Shown: positions 34,186 to 41,336 of the stretch, piece after piece
How the letters are laid out: each line of letters starts with the position of its first letter
Position numbering within the stretch: position 1 is the first letter of the stretch
NCBI RefSeq assembly: GCF_000297395.2
Contig: NZ_HF570108.1
Coordinates: 3,551,297-3,615,296 of the forward strand
Direction of reading: 5' to 3'
DNA: 64,000 bases
Origin: Micromonospora lupini str. Lupac 08
Lineage (GTDB): Bacteria > Actinomycetota > Actinomycetes > Mycobacteriales > Micromonosporaceae
Notes under the pieces: model-generated
Told to the model about the DNA's origin: nothing
What the model saw: only the letters and a program-made list of their open reading frames with translations
The model's database searches: none
Translations under genes and position numbers: made by a program

Positions 34186-34488
34186 GTGCAGTTCACCGTG
34201 ACAGAGGCGCCGACGCGGGAGCGGTTCGAGGCGCGCGACGAGACGGGCGCGGTCGCCGGGGTCGTCACCTACCAGCTGACCGGCGCCATCATCGCCTACA
34301 CCCACACCGAGGTCGATCCCGCGTACGAGGGCCGCGGCGTCGGGTCGACCCTGGCCCGCGCCGTCATGGACGACGCGCGGGCCAGGCGACGCACCGTGGT
34401 GCCGATCTGCCCGTTCCTCGCCGAGTGGCTGGTCAAGCACCCGGAGTACGAGGACATCGTCGTGCGCTCCACCCGAAAGGTGAAGTAG
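34186..34488 (+). CDS. small GNAT-family N-acetyltransferase-like protein (YidJ/COG2388 type)
   Basis: 100 residues from GTG (MQFTVTEAPTRERFEARD). The acetyl-CoA-binding loop is TEVDPAYEGRGVGSTLARAVMDDAR, followed by VVPICPFLAEWLVKHPEYEDIV, the signature of the minimal GNAT subfamily of COG2388. Acceptor unknown. The ribosome site is weak (GGATGG); a TTG four codons upstream is an alternative. The stop is 57 bp from the convergent ArsR gene. Confidence 0.85.
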   Translation: MQFTVTEAPTRERFEARDETGAVAGVVTYQLTGAIIAYTHTEVDPAYEGRGVGSTLARAVMDDARARRRTVVPICPFLAEWLVKHPEYEDIVVRSTRKVK

Positions 34489-34545
34489 CGCCGGCTCGAC
34501 GCCGGTCGCTGAGCGGGATGGCCCGTGTCTCCACCGGCTGGCCTC

Positions 34546-34896
34546 TCATTCTCCCTGGTCGTCGGTGCGGTGGCGTTCGATCGTCTCGGCGATCCGCTTG
34601 ATCCGGCGGAGTCGGGCGTCCCAGGCGTCGCCGACGGCGGTCAGTTGGGCGACCGCGCGGGCGAGCTGCGCCTCGTCGACCCGGTAGTGACGCTCACGAC
34701 CCGCCGCCGCGGAGTGGATCAGGCCGACCCGGTCCAGGACGGCCAGGTGCTTCGAGACGGCCTGGCGGGTGACGGGCAGCCGCTCGCTCAGCGACGTGGC
34801 GGTGCCGGGCCCGCCGGCGAGCAGCAGGTCGATCATGCTGCGCCGGGTCGGGTCGCCGATCGCCGACCACAGGGCGTCGTCCACCGCCGTGGTCAT
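34546..34896 (-). CDS. ArsR-family winged-helix repressor
   Basis: 116 residues from ATG (MTTAVDDALWSAIGDPTRRSMIDLLL). The winged helix is complete: TATSLSERLPVTRQAVSKHLAVLDRVGLIHSAAAGRERHYRVD. There are no cysteine metal sites, so it belongs to the non-metal ArsR group that accompanies SRPBCC proteins. It overlaps the SRPBCC stop by four bases (ATGA). It probably represses its own operon through the two palindromes at 35366-35426. Confidence 0.92.
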   Translation of the reverse strand: MTTAVDDALWSAIGDPTRRSMIDLLLAGGPGTATSLSERLPVTRQAVSKHLAVLDRVGLIHSAAAGRERHYRVDEAQLARAVAQLTAVGDAWDARLRRIKRIAETIERHRTDDQGE

Positions 34897-35351
34897 GACG
34901 CGGCGACCAGCTTCGCGACGTACACGCCCAGGGCGGGGACGTAGTGGTTCCACCCGCTGACGTGGTCCTGGTACTGCTTCTCCAGGACGGCGACCTCCCA
35001 GCCCATCTCCCGGAAACCGGTCTCCGTCATGCGGATGCGGGTCCCGGCTCCGATGGGGACCAGGTCGAACGTGACGAACAGCGACTGCCCGCCGCGGTCG
35101 GGCTCGGTGAAGCACCACCGGAAGGAGAACCGCTTCGGCGGGTCGACGTCCACGACGGCGAGGTCGACTGTCGTCGTCTCGCCGGTCTGCGCGTCACGCC
35201 ACACCAACTCGCCGGGCGCGCCCTCGACCGGTTCGAACCGTGCGTCGTCGGGCCACCACTCCCGCACGTGCTCGGGCTGGCTGATCACCTCGAAGACCAC
35301 CTCGGGTGAGGCGTCCACGTCGATGTCGCGTTCGATGACTCCGTACTCCAT
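34893..35351 (-). CDS. SRPBCC/AHSA1-domain protein
   Basis: 152 residues from ATG (MEYGVIERDIDVDASPEVVFEVI). The START/Bet v1-like fold shows as ISQPEHVREWWPDDARFEP, KRFSFRWCFTEPD and RIRMTETGFREMGWE...DHVSGWNHYV. Such proteins bind hydrophobic ligands and are often encoded with an ArsR repressor. The ATG at 35351 has AAAGGGTGG upstream; the GTG three codons earlier is too close to that site. First gene of the two-gene operon. The ligand is unknown. Confidence 0.92.
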   Translation of the reverse strand: MEYGVIERDIDVDASPEVVFEVISQPEHVREWWPDDARFEPVEGAPGELVWRDAQTGETTTVDLAVVDVDPPKRFSFRWCFTEPDRGGQSLFVTFDLVPIGAGTRIRMTETGFREMGWEVAVLEKQYQDHVSGWNHYVPALGVYVAKLVAAS

Positions 35352-35365
35352 GCGTACCACCCTTT

Positions 35366-35426
35366 CGCAACCTTTGGTTGCGTAAGGCTATGCCACCCTG
35401 GCGCGTCGCGCAACCCTTTGTTGCGC
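35366..35426 (-). promoter_or_regulatory. two operator-like palindromes before SRPBCC-ArsR operon
   Basis: CGCAACC-TTT-GGTTGCG (35366-35382) and GCGCAAC-CCTTT-GTTGCGC (35408-35426), both perfect in their 7-base arms and sharing GCAAC/GTTGC. They lie 15-75 bp before the SRPBCC start, centre to centre about 43 bp (four helical turns). Autoregulation by the ArsR protein is likely. Confidence 0.75.
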
Positions 35427-35528
35427 TTTCGGGGACGGTTCCGGGCCGGCGCACAGGAAGTGCGACGACGGTACGGTTCATGATGGGTAGCCTGTCCGGC
35501 CCGCAACGTCCCCCGGGAGATCCGAACG

Positions 35529-36245
35529 ATGACAGCGTCCTCCTTCCGTGCCCTGCACCACGACCGCGCCCCCGGTGACCCGCTCGTCCTGCCCGGGCCC
35601 TGGGACGCGGGCAGCGCCCGGGTCTTCGCCGACGCCGGCTTCCCGGCGCTCGCCACGCCGAGCGCCGGTGTCGCCGCCTCCCTCGGCTACGAGGACGGCG
35701 CCACCCCGCCCGCCGAGATGTTCGCCGCGGTGGCGCGCATCGTCCGGGCCGTCTCCGTGCCGGTGTCCGCCGACGTGGAGGACGGCTACGGGCTCGCACC
35801 CGGCGAGCTGGTCGAGCGGCTGCTGGAGGCGGGCGCCGTCGGCTGCAACCTGGAGGACTCCGAGGGGCACGCCACACTCAAGGACCCGCAGCGGCACGCG
35901 GACTGGCTGGCCGAGGTGCGAGCGGCGGCGGGTGACGCGCTGGTCATCAACGCGCGCGTCGACACCTTCCTGTTCGGTTCGGGCGACCCGGCCGACGCCA
36001 TCGCCCGGGCGAAGCTGTACGTCGCGGCGGGCGCCGACTGCGTGTACCCGCTACTTGCGCCCACCGAGGTCCTCCCGACCCTGCGCGAGGGCATCACCGG
36101 CCCCCTCAACATGGCCGCCGGCCCGAGCCCGGACTCCGTGGCCGAACTGGCCCGGCGCGGCGCCACCCGGATCACGTTCGGCCCGGGCATGCAGCGGTAC
36201 GCGATGGGCGCGGTCAGCGACCTCGCGGCCAACCTGCGCGCCTGA
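35529..36245 (+). CDS. isocitrate lyase/PEP mutase-superfamily enzyme
   Basis: 238 residues. The barrel motifs of the superfamily are present: LPGPWDAGSARVFADAGFPALATPSAGV, SADVEDGYG (Mg-binding Asp), GCNLEDS and INARVDTFL. The KKCGH catalytic cysteine loop of isocitrate lyase is absent, so a lyase on isocitrate is unlikely; candidates are phosphonopyruvate/oxaloacetate-type or unknown 2-oxoacid lyases. Cytosolic. Its stop codon is the first triplet of a 25-bp tandem repeat. Confidence 0.87.
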   Translation: MTASSFRALHHDRAPGDPLVLPGPWDAGSARVFADAGFPALATPSAGVAASLGYEDGATPPAEMFAAVARIVRAVSVPVSADVEDGYGLAPGELVERLLEAGAVGCNLEDSEGHATLKDPQRHADWLAEVRAAAGDALVINARVDTFLFGSGDPADAIARAKLYVAAGADCVYPLLAPTEVLPTLREGITGPLNMAAGPSPDSVAELARRGATRITFGPGMQRYAMGAVSDLAANLRA

Positions 36246-36353
36246 GGTCGCGGCCAGCCGGTGTGCCCGAGGTCGCGGCCAGCCGGTGTGCCTGAGGCTG
36301 CGGCCAGCCGGTGTGCCTGAGGCTGCGGCCAGCCGGTGTGCCTGAGGCTGCGG
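36243..36353. repeat. 25-bp tandem repeat, four copies plus partial
   Basis: Units begin at 36243, 36268, 36293 and 36318, with a partial at 36343. The core is GCGGCCAGCCGGTGTGCC; copies 3 and 4 are identical, copies 1 and 2 differ at two or three bases (GGTCG for GGCTG; CGAGG for TGAGG). The first copy starts with the TGA of the upstream gene. Confidence 0.95.
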
Positions 36354-36450
36354 TCGACCTGCGCGGCTGCCCTCGCGGTCGCCGCTCCCGAGGTGTTGTC
36401 GGCCGCGCCGGAGGCGTGCGTGCCGCGCCGCACGCGCACGGCCCGCGCGT

Positions 36451-36540
36451 GCGTCCCACGCCCACGCGTTGCGTCCCACGCCCACGCGTTGCGTCCCACG
36501 CCCACGCGTTGCGGTCCACGCCCACGCGTTGCGGCCCACG
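36451..36540. repeat. 20-bp tandem repeat, four copies plus partial
   Basis: GCGTCCCACGCCCACGCGTT occurs at 36451, 36471 and 36491; a fourth copy at 36511 has GG in place of GT at positions 3-4 with a T, and a fifth partial begins at 36531. It lies in the 318-bp gap between convergent genes, which otherwise holds nothing recognised. Confidence 0.95.
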
Positions 36541-36563
36541 CGGGTGTGCCGCGCGCCCGGCGG

Positions 36564-37490
36564 TCAGGCGTCGGCGCGGGCGGCCAGGGCGTCGACGAGG
36601 CGGCGGGCGGAGCCGGCCAGGTTCCACCGGCCGGCCAGCTCGAGCAGCCGTTCCGGGTCGGCGGCGGCGGTCGGCAGCGCGGTGGGCAGCTCCGGCAGCG
36701 CCACGTCCAGGGCGACCCGGACCACTGTCGGCGCGACGGCCAGATAGTCGCGGGCACCGGCCAGCTTGGTGCGCAGCCCCGGGGCGAAGGACGAGTCGGA
36801 GTCGTCCAGCGCGGCCAGGATGCCGTCGATGCTGCCGTACCGCTCGATGAGCCGCGCGGCGGTCTTCTCGCCGACCCCCGGCACGCCGGGCAGGCCGTCG
36901 CTGGGGTCGCCGCGCAGGGCGGCGAAGTCGGCGTACCGGTCGGCCGGCACGCCGTAGCGGGCGCGGACCGCCGCGTCGTCGCAGTCGTCGAGCTTGGCCA
37001 CGCCGCGCCCGACGTAGAGCAGCCGCACGTCCCGGGTGTCGTCGATGAGCTGGAACAGGTCCCGGTCGCCGGAGACCACCTCGACCGGGCCGGGCTGGGT
37101 CACCGAGAGCGTGCCGAGCACGTCGTCGGCCTCGTAGCCGGTCGCGCCGACGGCGGGGATGCCGACGGCCTCGAGGACCTCCAGGATCATCGGCACCTGC
37201 GGGGAGAGCGTGTCGGGCACGACCTCGCCCCCCTGCGGGGCCACCCGGTGCGCCTTGTACGACGGCAGCAGGTCGACGCGCCACGCCGGCCGCCAGTCGT
37301 AGTCCAGGGCGCACACCATCCGGTCGGCCCCGCGGCCGCGGATGAGCGTGGCGAGCATGTCGAGGAAGCCGCGCACCGCGTTGACGGGCTGGCCGTCCTC
37401 GGTGCGTGCGGCGGACTCGGGGATGCCGAAGTAGGCCCGGAAGTAGAGGCTGGGTGCGTCGATCAGCAGGATCGGGGATCGGTGTGCCAC
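36564..37490 (-). CDS. 5'-3' exonuclease (FEN/PolA N-domain-like)
   Basis: 308 residues. Equivalent to the N-terminal nuclease domain of DNA polymerase I as a free protein. Metal-binding acids are seen in LLIDAPSLYFRAYFG (D11 region), CALDYD, TGYEADDVLGT and VSGDRDLFQL. The helix-hairpin-helix is LRGDPSDGLPGVPGVGEKTAARLIERYGS. It removes 5' flaps and RNA primers and acts in replication and repair. The GTG start begins MAHRSPILLID. The C-terminal end is Ala-rich. Confidence 0.93.
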   Translation of the reverse strand: MAHRSPILLIDAPSLYFRAYFGIPESAARTEDGQPVNAVRGFLDMLATLIRGRGADRMVCALDYDWRPAWRVDLLPSYKAHRVAPQGGEVVPDTLSPQVPMILEVLEAVGIPAVGATGYEADDVLGTLSVTQPGPVEVVSGDRDLFQLIDDTRDVRLLYVGRGVAKLDDCDDAAVRARYGVPADRYADFAALRGDPSDGLPGVPGVGEKTAARLIERYGSIDGILAALDDSDSSFAPGLRTKLAGARDYLAVAPTVVRVALDVALPELPTALPTAAADPERLLELAGRWNLAGSARRLVDALAARADA

Positions 37491-37549
37491 GCCCGACAGC
37501 CTGGCACAGCCCCCCGACGATCAGCGGTACGCCCGGCCGCCCGGCGGCG

Positions 37550-37777
37550 TCAGCGCCGCTCGTCGGGTCGGTAGACGGTGGCCCGTCGGGCGAGGTGCTG
37601 CACGACGTAGCTGGTCACCAGCAGCAGGATCGCCACCAGCACCTCGACCCAGGCGGCGACGCCGTCGGCGACGGTGAGCCCGATGACCAGCAGGACCAGC
37701 CCGACGAGCGCGAGGACCCCGGCCCACAGTTGCCGGCGGCGGCGGGTCGCCGTCCGGTTCGCGTCGTTCGCTGTCAC
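37550..37777 (-). CDS. small two-helix membrane protein
   Basis: 75 residues if translated from the GTG at 37777, which has GGGAGGG five bases before it; a GTG at 37801 would add eight residues. A basic head (ANDANRTATRRRRQ) is followed by two hydrophobic helices, LWAGVLALVGLVLLVIGLTVADG and WVEVLVAILLLVTSYVVQHLA, and a charged tail. No family recognised. Divergent from the DUF4037 gene. Confidence 0.65.
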   Translation of the reverse strand: MTANDANRTATRRRRQLWAGVLALVGLVLLVIGLTVADGVAAWVEVLVAILLLVTSYVVQHLARRATVYRPDERR

Positions 37778-37899
37778 GTCGGCCCTCCCGGTCGCGGCCA
37801 CCCGCGCGGGCGTCCCGAACCCAGGCTATGGCCCGCCGAAGCCGCCCGAGCAGGGAAATGGCCGTGCGGGTGGGGCCAGGTACGGCGCAGACTGCCGGG

Positions 37900-38991
37900 G
37901 TGGCGTTCCTTCCCGGCCTGGTGCTGGCCCGCCGGTACCACGACGAGGTGGTCGCGCCGATCCTGCGCGGTCGTCTCCCCGGCCTGCGGTACGCGGCGGG
38001 GCTGCTCGACGGTGGCTCGGAGGTGCTGGGCCTGGACACGGCCCGGTCCACCGACCACGACTGGGGCCCGCGCGTGAACGTCTTCGTCGGGACGGCTGAC
38101 GCCGCGGCGATCCCGCGGATGAGCGCCGTGCTGGACGCCGACCTGCCGGCGGACTTCCTCGGCTGGCCCACGCGTTTCGCTGGCGACGACGGACGACTGG
38201 GCGTCGCCGACGCCGCCGGAACGCGGCACGGGGTCACCGTCGACGAGGTCGCCGGTTGGTGGCGCCGCCGGCTCGGCTTCGACCCGATGGCCGGTGTCGG
38301 CACGACGGACTGGCTCGCGAGCCCGACCCAGCGGTTGGCGGAGGCGACCGGTGGTGAGGTCTTCCACGACGGCCTCGACGGGGCGTTGACCGCTCGACGG
38401 GCGGCGCTGCGGTGGTACCCGCCGGACGTGTGGCGGTACGTCCTGGCCGCGGTGTGGACGCGGATCGCGCAGGCTGAGCACCTGCCCGGCCGGTGCGCCG
38501 AGGTCGGCGACGAACTGGGCAGCCGGATCGTGACCGGCGGCATCGCTCGTGACCTGCTCCGGCTCGGTCTGCTGCTGCGTCGACGCTGGCCGCCGTACGA
38601 CAAATGGCTCGGCACGGCCTTCGGCCGGCTGCCCGGCGCGGCACCGGCGGTCGCGGCGCTGGCCGAGGCGACCGGCCCGGGCGACTGGACCTGCCGCCAG
38701 GCCGGCCTGGTCGAGGCGCTGGAGACCATGGCCCGGTGGACCGACGAGACCGGTCTGGCCGCGCCGGTACGCGCCCGTGCCGTGCCGTTTCACGGCCGGC
38801 CGTTCCTGGTGCTGCGTGCCGAGCGCGTCACCGCCGCGCTACGCGCCGCGGTGACCGACCCGGCGCTGCGCGACCGGCCGCCGCTGGGCGCGGTCGATCA
38901 GTACGTGCACAGCGTCGACGTGCTCAGCGACGCCACCCGAATTCGCGGGGTCGCCGACGGCCTGTGGTCGGGTACGGTCACCGACCGATGA
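37900..38991 (+). CDS. DUF4037 protein (nucleotidyltransferase-like)
   Basis: 363 residues from GTG (MAFLPGLVLARRYHDEVV). GLRYAAGLLDGGSEVLGLDTARSTDHDWGPRVNVFV carries a GS...D.D pattern of the nucleotidyltransferase fold with a helical C-terminal region containing CRQAGLVEALETMARWTDETG; this matches DUF4037. No proven substrate; homologues are thought to modify small molecules or act in resistance-like systems. The ribosome site is weak, so a start up to 24 codons earlier is possible. Its last 14 bases overlap the convergent MFS gene. Confidence 0.82.
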   Translation: MAFLPGLVLARRYHDEVVAPILRGRLPGLRYAAGLLDGGSEVLGLDTARSTDHDWGPRVNVFVGTADAAAIPRMSAVLDADLPADFLGWPTRFAGDDGRLGVADAAGTRHGVTVDEVAGWWRRRLGFDPMAGVGTTDWLASPTQRLAEATGGEVFHDGLDGALTARRAALRWYPPDVWRYVLAAVWTRIAQAEHLPGRCAEVGDELGSRIVTGGIARDLLRLGLLLRRRWPPYDKWLGTAFGRLPGAAPAVAALAEATGPGDWTCRQAGLVEALETMARWTDETGLAAPVRARAVPFHGRPFLVLRAERVTAALRAAVTDPALRDRPPLGAVDQYVHSVDVLSDATRIRGVADGLWSGTVTDR

Positions 38992-40240
38992 TGACGGCCG
39001 GACGCGGGCCCTCGTCGCGGTCGTGGTCGCTGAGGTCGCGCAGGTGGCGGACGGGGGAGAGCACCAGCATCAGGGGCGCGCAGATGAGGGTCGCCGCGAA
39101 GACGAACAGGGTGGCGCGGGCGCCGAGCGGGCCGGCGAGCGCGCCGGCGACCAGCCCGCCGACCGGGATGGCGCCCCAGGAGACGAACCGCACTGTCGCC
39201 ATCACCCGGGAGAGGAGTTCGGGTGGGCTGGCGATCTGCCGGTACGTCCGGGTGGTCACGCTGAGCACGACCGTGCCGAGGGAGAAGACGATGCTGCCGG
39301 CGGCGAAGGCGACGTAAGCCGGCCAACCGGTGCCCCCGGGGATCAGGAACGCTCCGGCGACCGTCGTGAACCCGGCGGCGACCAGCGCGCGGGCGCTGCC
39401 GAGCCGCGTGGTGATGCGGGTGGTGAGGGCCGCACCGACGAGCGCGCCGACACCCTCGACGGCGAGCAGGACGCCGACCAGGCCGGCCGGCGCGTGCAGC
39501 TCGCGGACCAGGTAGAGCGGGTGCAGTGCGAACTGCGCGCCGCAGACGAAGTTCATGGCCGTGGCGGCCCCCATGCACGGGCCCATGACCGGGTGGTACG
39601 CGACGTAGCGCCAGCCCTCGCGGATCAGCTCACCGACCGGCGGCCACTGCGCGGGCGCGTCGACGCGGCGCGCGGGCAGGGTACGCAGCAGAGCCGCCGA
39701 GACGAGGTAGCTGGCCGAGTCGACGAGCAGGGTGGGCACCGCGCCGAGCGCCTGCACGGCGAGCCCACCGAGCGATGGGCCGCTGAGCAGGGTCGCGGCG
39801 TGGGTGGCCGAGGTGAGGCTGTTGCGCGACTGCAACTGCTCGCGCTCGACGATGCTGGGCAGGAAGGTCGAGTTGGCCACGTCGAACAGCACGTTGGCGA
39901 AGCTGACGACGAGCGCGGTCACCACCAGGTGGGTCACGGTGAGCTGCCCCCACCACCAGGCCAGCGGGATCGACGCGACGGCGAGGGCGCGGGCCAGGTC
40001 CGCGCCGACCTGGGTGCCGCGCAGCGGGAGGCGCTGCACGATCACACCGGCGGGCAGGCCGATCACGATCCAGGCGACGTAGCTGGCCGAGGCGATCAGA
40101 CCCATCTGCCAGGCGGAGGCGTCCAGGACGGTGAGCGCGGTCAGCGGCAGGGCCACCGCGCCGACCGCCGACCCGACCAGACTGGTCGTGCCGGCGGTCC
40201 ACCAACGCCAGAACACTCCGGCCCGTTCGTCGACGTGCAT
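38978..40240 (-). CDS. MFS transporter (enterobactin-exporter/EntS-like type)
   Basis: 420 residues from ATG (MHVDERAGVFWRWWTAGTTSLVGSAVGAVALPLTALTVLDA). Twelve hydrophobic segments; the family feature is FANVLFDVANSTFLPSIVEREQLQSRNSLTSATHAATLLSGPSLGG, typical of DHA3-type drug or siderophore exporters. Exports small molecules with proton exchange. An upstream GTG/ATG extension of 29 codons lies in the shared regulatory region, so the shorter form was chosen. It is divergent from the HxlR-peroxiredoxin gene and probably controlled by it. Confidence 0.9.
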   Translation of the reverse strand: MHVDERAGVFWRWWTAGTTSLVGSAVGAVALPLTALTVLDASAWQMGLIASASYVAWIVIGLPAGVIVQRLPLRGTQVGADLARALAVASIPLAWWWGQLTVTHLVVTALVVSFANVLFDVANSTFLPSIVEREQLQSRNSLTSATHAATLLSGPSLGGLAVQALGAVPTLLVDSASYLVSAALLRTLPARRVDAPAQWPPVGELIREGWRYVAYHPVMGPCMGAATAMNFVCGAQFALHPLYLVRELHAPAGLVGVLLAVEGVGALVGAALTTRITTRLGSARALVAAGFTTVAGAFLIPGGTGWPAYVAFAAGSIVFSLGTVVLSVTTRTYRQIASPPELLSRVMATVRFVSWGAIPVGGLVAGALAGPLGARATLFVFAATLICAPLMLVLSPVRHLRDLSDHDRDEGPRPAVIIGR

Positions 40241-40319
40241 GTCGTCGGCCCCCGTCCGTCGCGCCGATGCGTTCCAGGTGTCAGTGCGTTGCCGTTGGCG
40301 GCATGTGCCGTCCCTGGTG

Positions 40320-40346
40320 CGTTCCAATCTGGAACGGACTATAGTC
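40320..40346. promoter_or_regulatory. inverted repeat and overlapping -10 between MFS and HxlR-peroxiredoxin genes
   Basis: CGTTCCA-ATC-TGGAACG (40320-40336) has perfect 7-base arms and is followed at once by the palindrome GACTATAGTC (40337-40346), which gives a TATAGT -10 for the plus strand (40340-40345) and an equivalent hexamer on the minus strand. A bound dimer would cover both promoters. Confidence 0.7.
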
Positions 40347-40371
40347 GTGGCGGGTCGGAGGGAGGAAGAGG

Positions 40372-41259
40372 GTGCGACGAGACGATCTCGCGGACGCGGA
40401 CTGCGGCATCGCGCAGGCGCTCGGCGTGCTGGGGGACTGGTGGACGTTCCTCATCGTGCGCGACATCGCCGGCGGCACGACCCGCTTCGAGGCGCTCCAG
40501 CGCGAACTGGGCGTCAGCCGGCGGGCGCTGACCGAACGCCTCGCCGCCCTGGTCGAGCACGGCGTGCTGGAACGCCGCCCGTACTCGGCGCACCCGCCCC
40601 GGCACGACTATCTGCTCACCGCGAAGGGCGAGGGGCTGTTGCCGGTGCTCATCGCCCTACAGGACTGGGGAACGAGGCACCTGATGGGTGACGGAGAGTT
40701 GACCGCGACCGCCGACGACGCCTCGGCCGAGGCGCGACGGGTACACGCGCTGGTGGGCCGACGGCTGCCGGAGGTCGCCCTGGCCGGCACCGACGGCCGG
40801 CCGGTCGCGTTGACCGCGCCGGACGTCTGGAGCGTCCTGTACCTGTTCCCGGGGGCGTACGCGCCGGGAACGCACGCCTACCCGCCGGGCTGGGCCGAGA
40901 TCCCCGGCGCCCGGGGCTGCACTCTCGAATCGACGACGTACGCCGACCGGTACCCGGCCTTCGCGGCGGCCGGGGTACGGGTGCGCGGGATCAGCACCCA
41001 GCGGCCGGATGAGCTCGCCGAGTTCGCCGCGTACGCTCGGCTGCCGTTCCCGTTGCTGTCCGATCAGGACGTTCGACTCGCCGCGGGGCTGCTGCTGCCG
41101 GTCTTCTCCGCCGGCGGGGTGACCCGGTTCAAGCGACTGACGATGCTCATCGACCCGACGTCGGTGGTGCGGGCGGTGCAGTTCCCGGTCACCGATCCGG
41201 CCGGCTCGGTCGACGAGATGCTGGCTCTGGCCCGCGACCCCGCGGCGATCCCCGGCTGA
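40372..41259 (+). CDS. HxlR-type winged helix fused to peroxiredoxin-like domain
   Basis: 295 residues from GTG with GGAGGAAGAGG upstream. Residues 1-110 are a full HxlR winged helix: DCGIAQALGVLGDWWTFLIVRDIAGGTTRFEALQRELGVSRRALTERLAALVEHGVLERR, with Cys11 at the position of the redox cysteine in HypR/QorR-like members. Residues ~130-290 are a thioredoxin-fold redoxin/BCP-like domain (LPEVALAGTDGRPVAL, YLFPGAYAPGTHAYPPGW, ARGCTLESTTYADRYPAFAAAGVRVRGIS), with Cys183 at the peroxidatic position and no nearby resolving Cys. A one-protein redox sensor-regulator is likely (inference). Divergent from an MFS gene. Confidence 0.88.
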   Translation: MRRDDLADADCGIAQALGVLGDWWTFLIVRDIAGGTTRFEALQRELGVSRRALTERLAALVEHGVLERRPYSAHPPRHDYLLTAKGEGLLPVLIALQDWGTRHLMGDGELTATADDASAEARRVHALVGRRLPEVALAGTDGRPVALTAPDVWSVLYLFPGAYAPGTHAYPPGWAEIPGARGCTLESTTYADRYPAFAAAGVRVRGISTQRPDELAEFAAYARLPFPLLSDQDVRLAAGLLLPVFSAGGVTRFKRLTMLIDPTSVVRAVQFPVTDPAGSVDEMLALARDPAAIPG

Positions 41260-41281
41260 CGCGGCGGCGTCGACCCACGGA

Positions 41282-41319
41282 CGATCCCCGGCCGACGCGG
41301 CGGCGTCGGCCGGGGATCG
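41282..41319. terminator. 17-bp bidirectional hairpin between HxlR fusion and chitinase
   Basis: 41282-41298 is the perfect reverse complement of 41303-41319 with a GGCG loop. Serves both convergent genes. The left arm and flank (41282-41308) repeat the end of the upstream CDS (41246-41272) with one mismatch. Confidence 0.85.
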
Positions 41320-41336
41320 CGGCGTCCGGTTCGGGG

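Noticed and set aside
36411..36540. Tandem repeats as a CRISPR array
   Set aside because: Units are contiguous without unique spacers and no cas genes are nearby.
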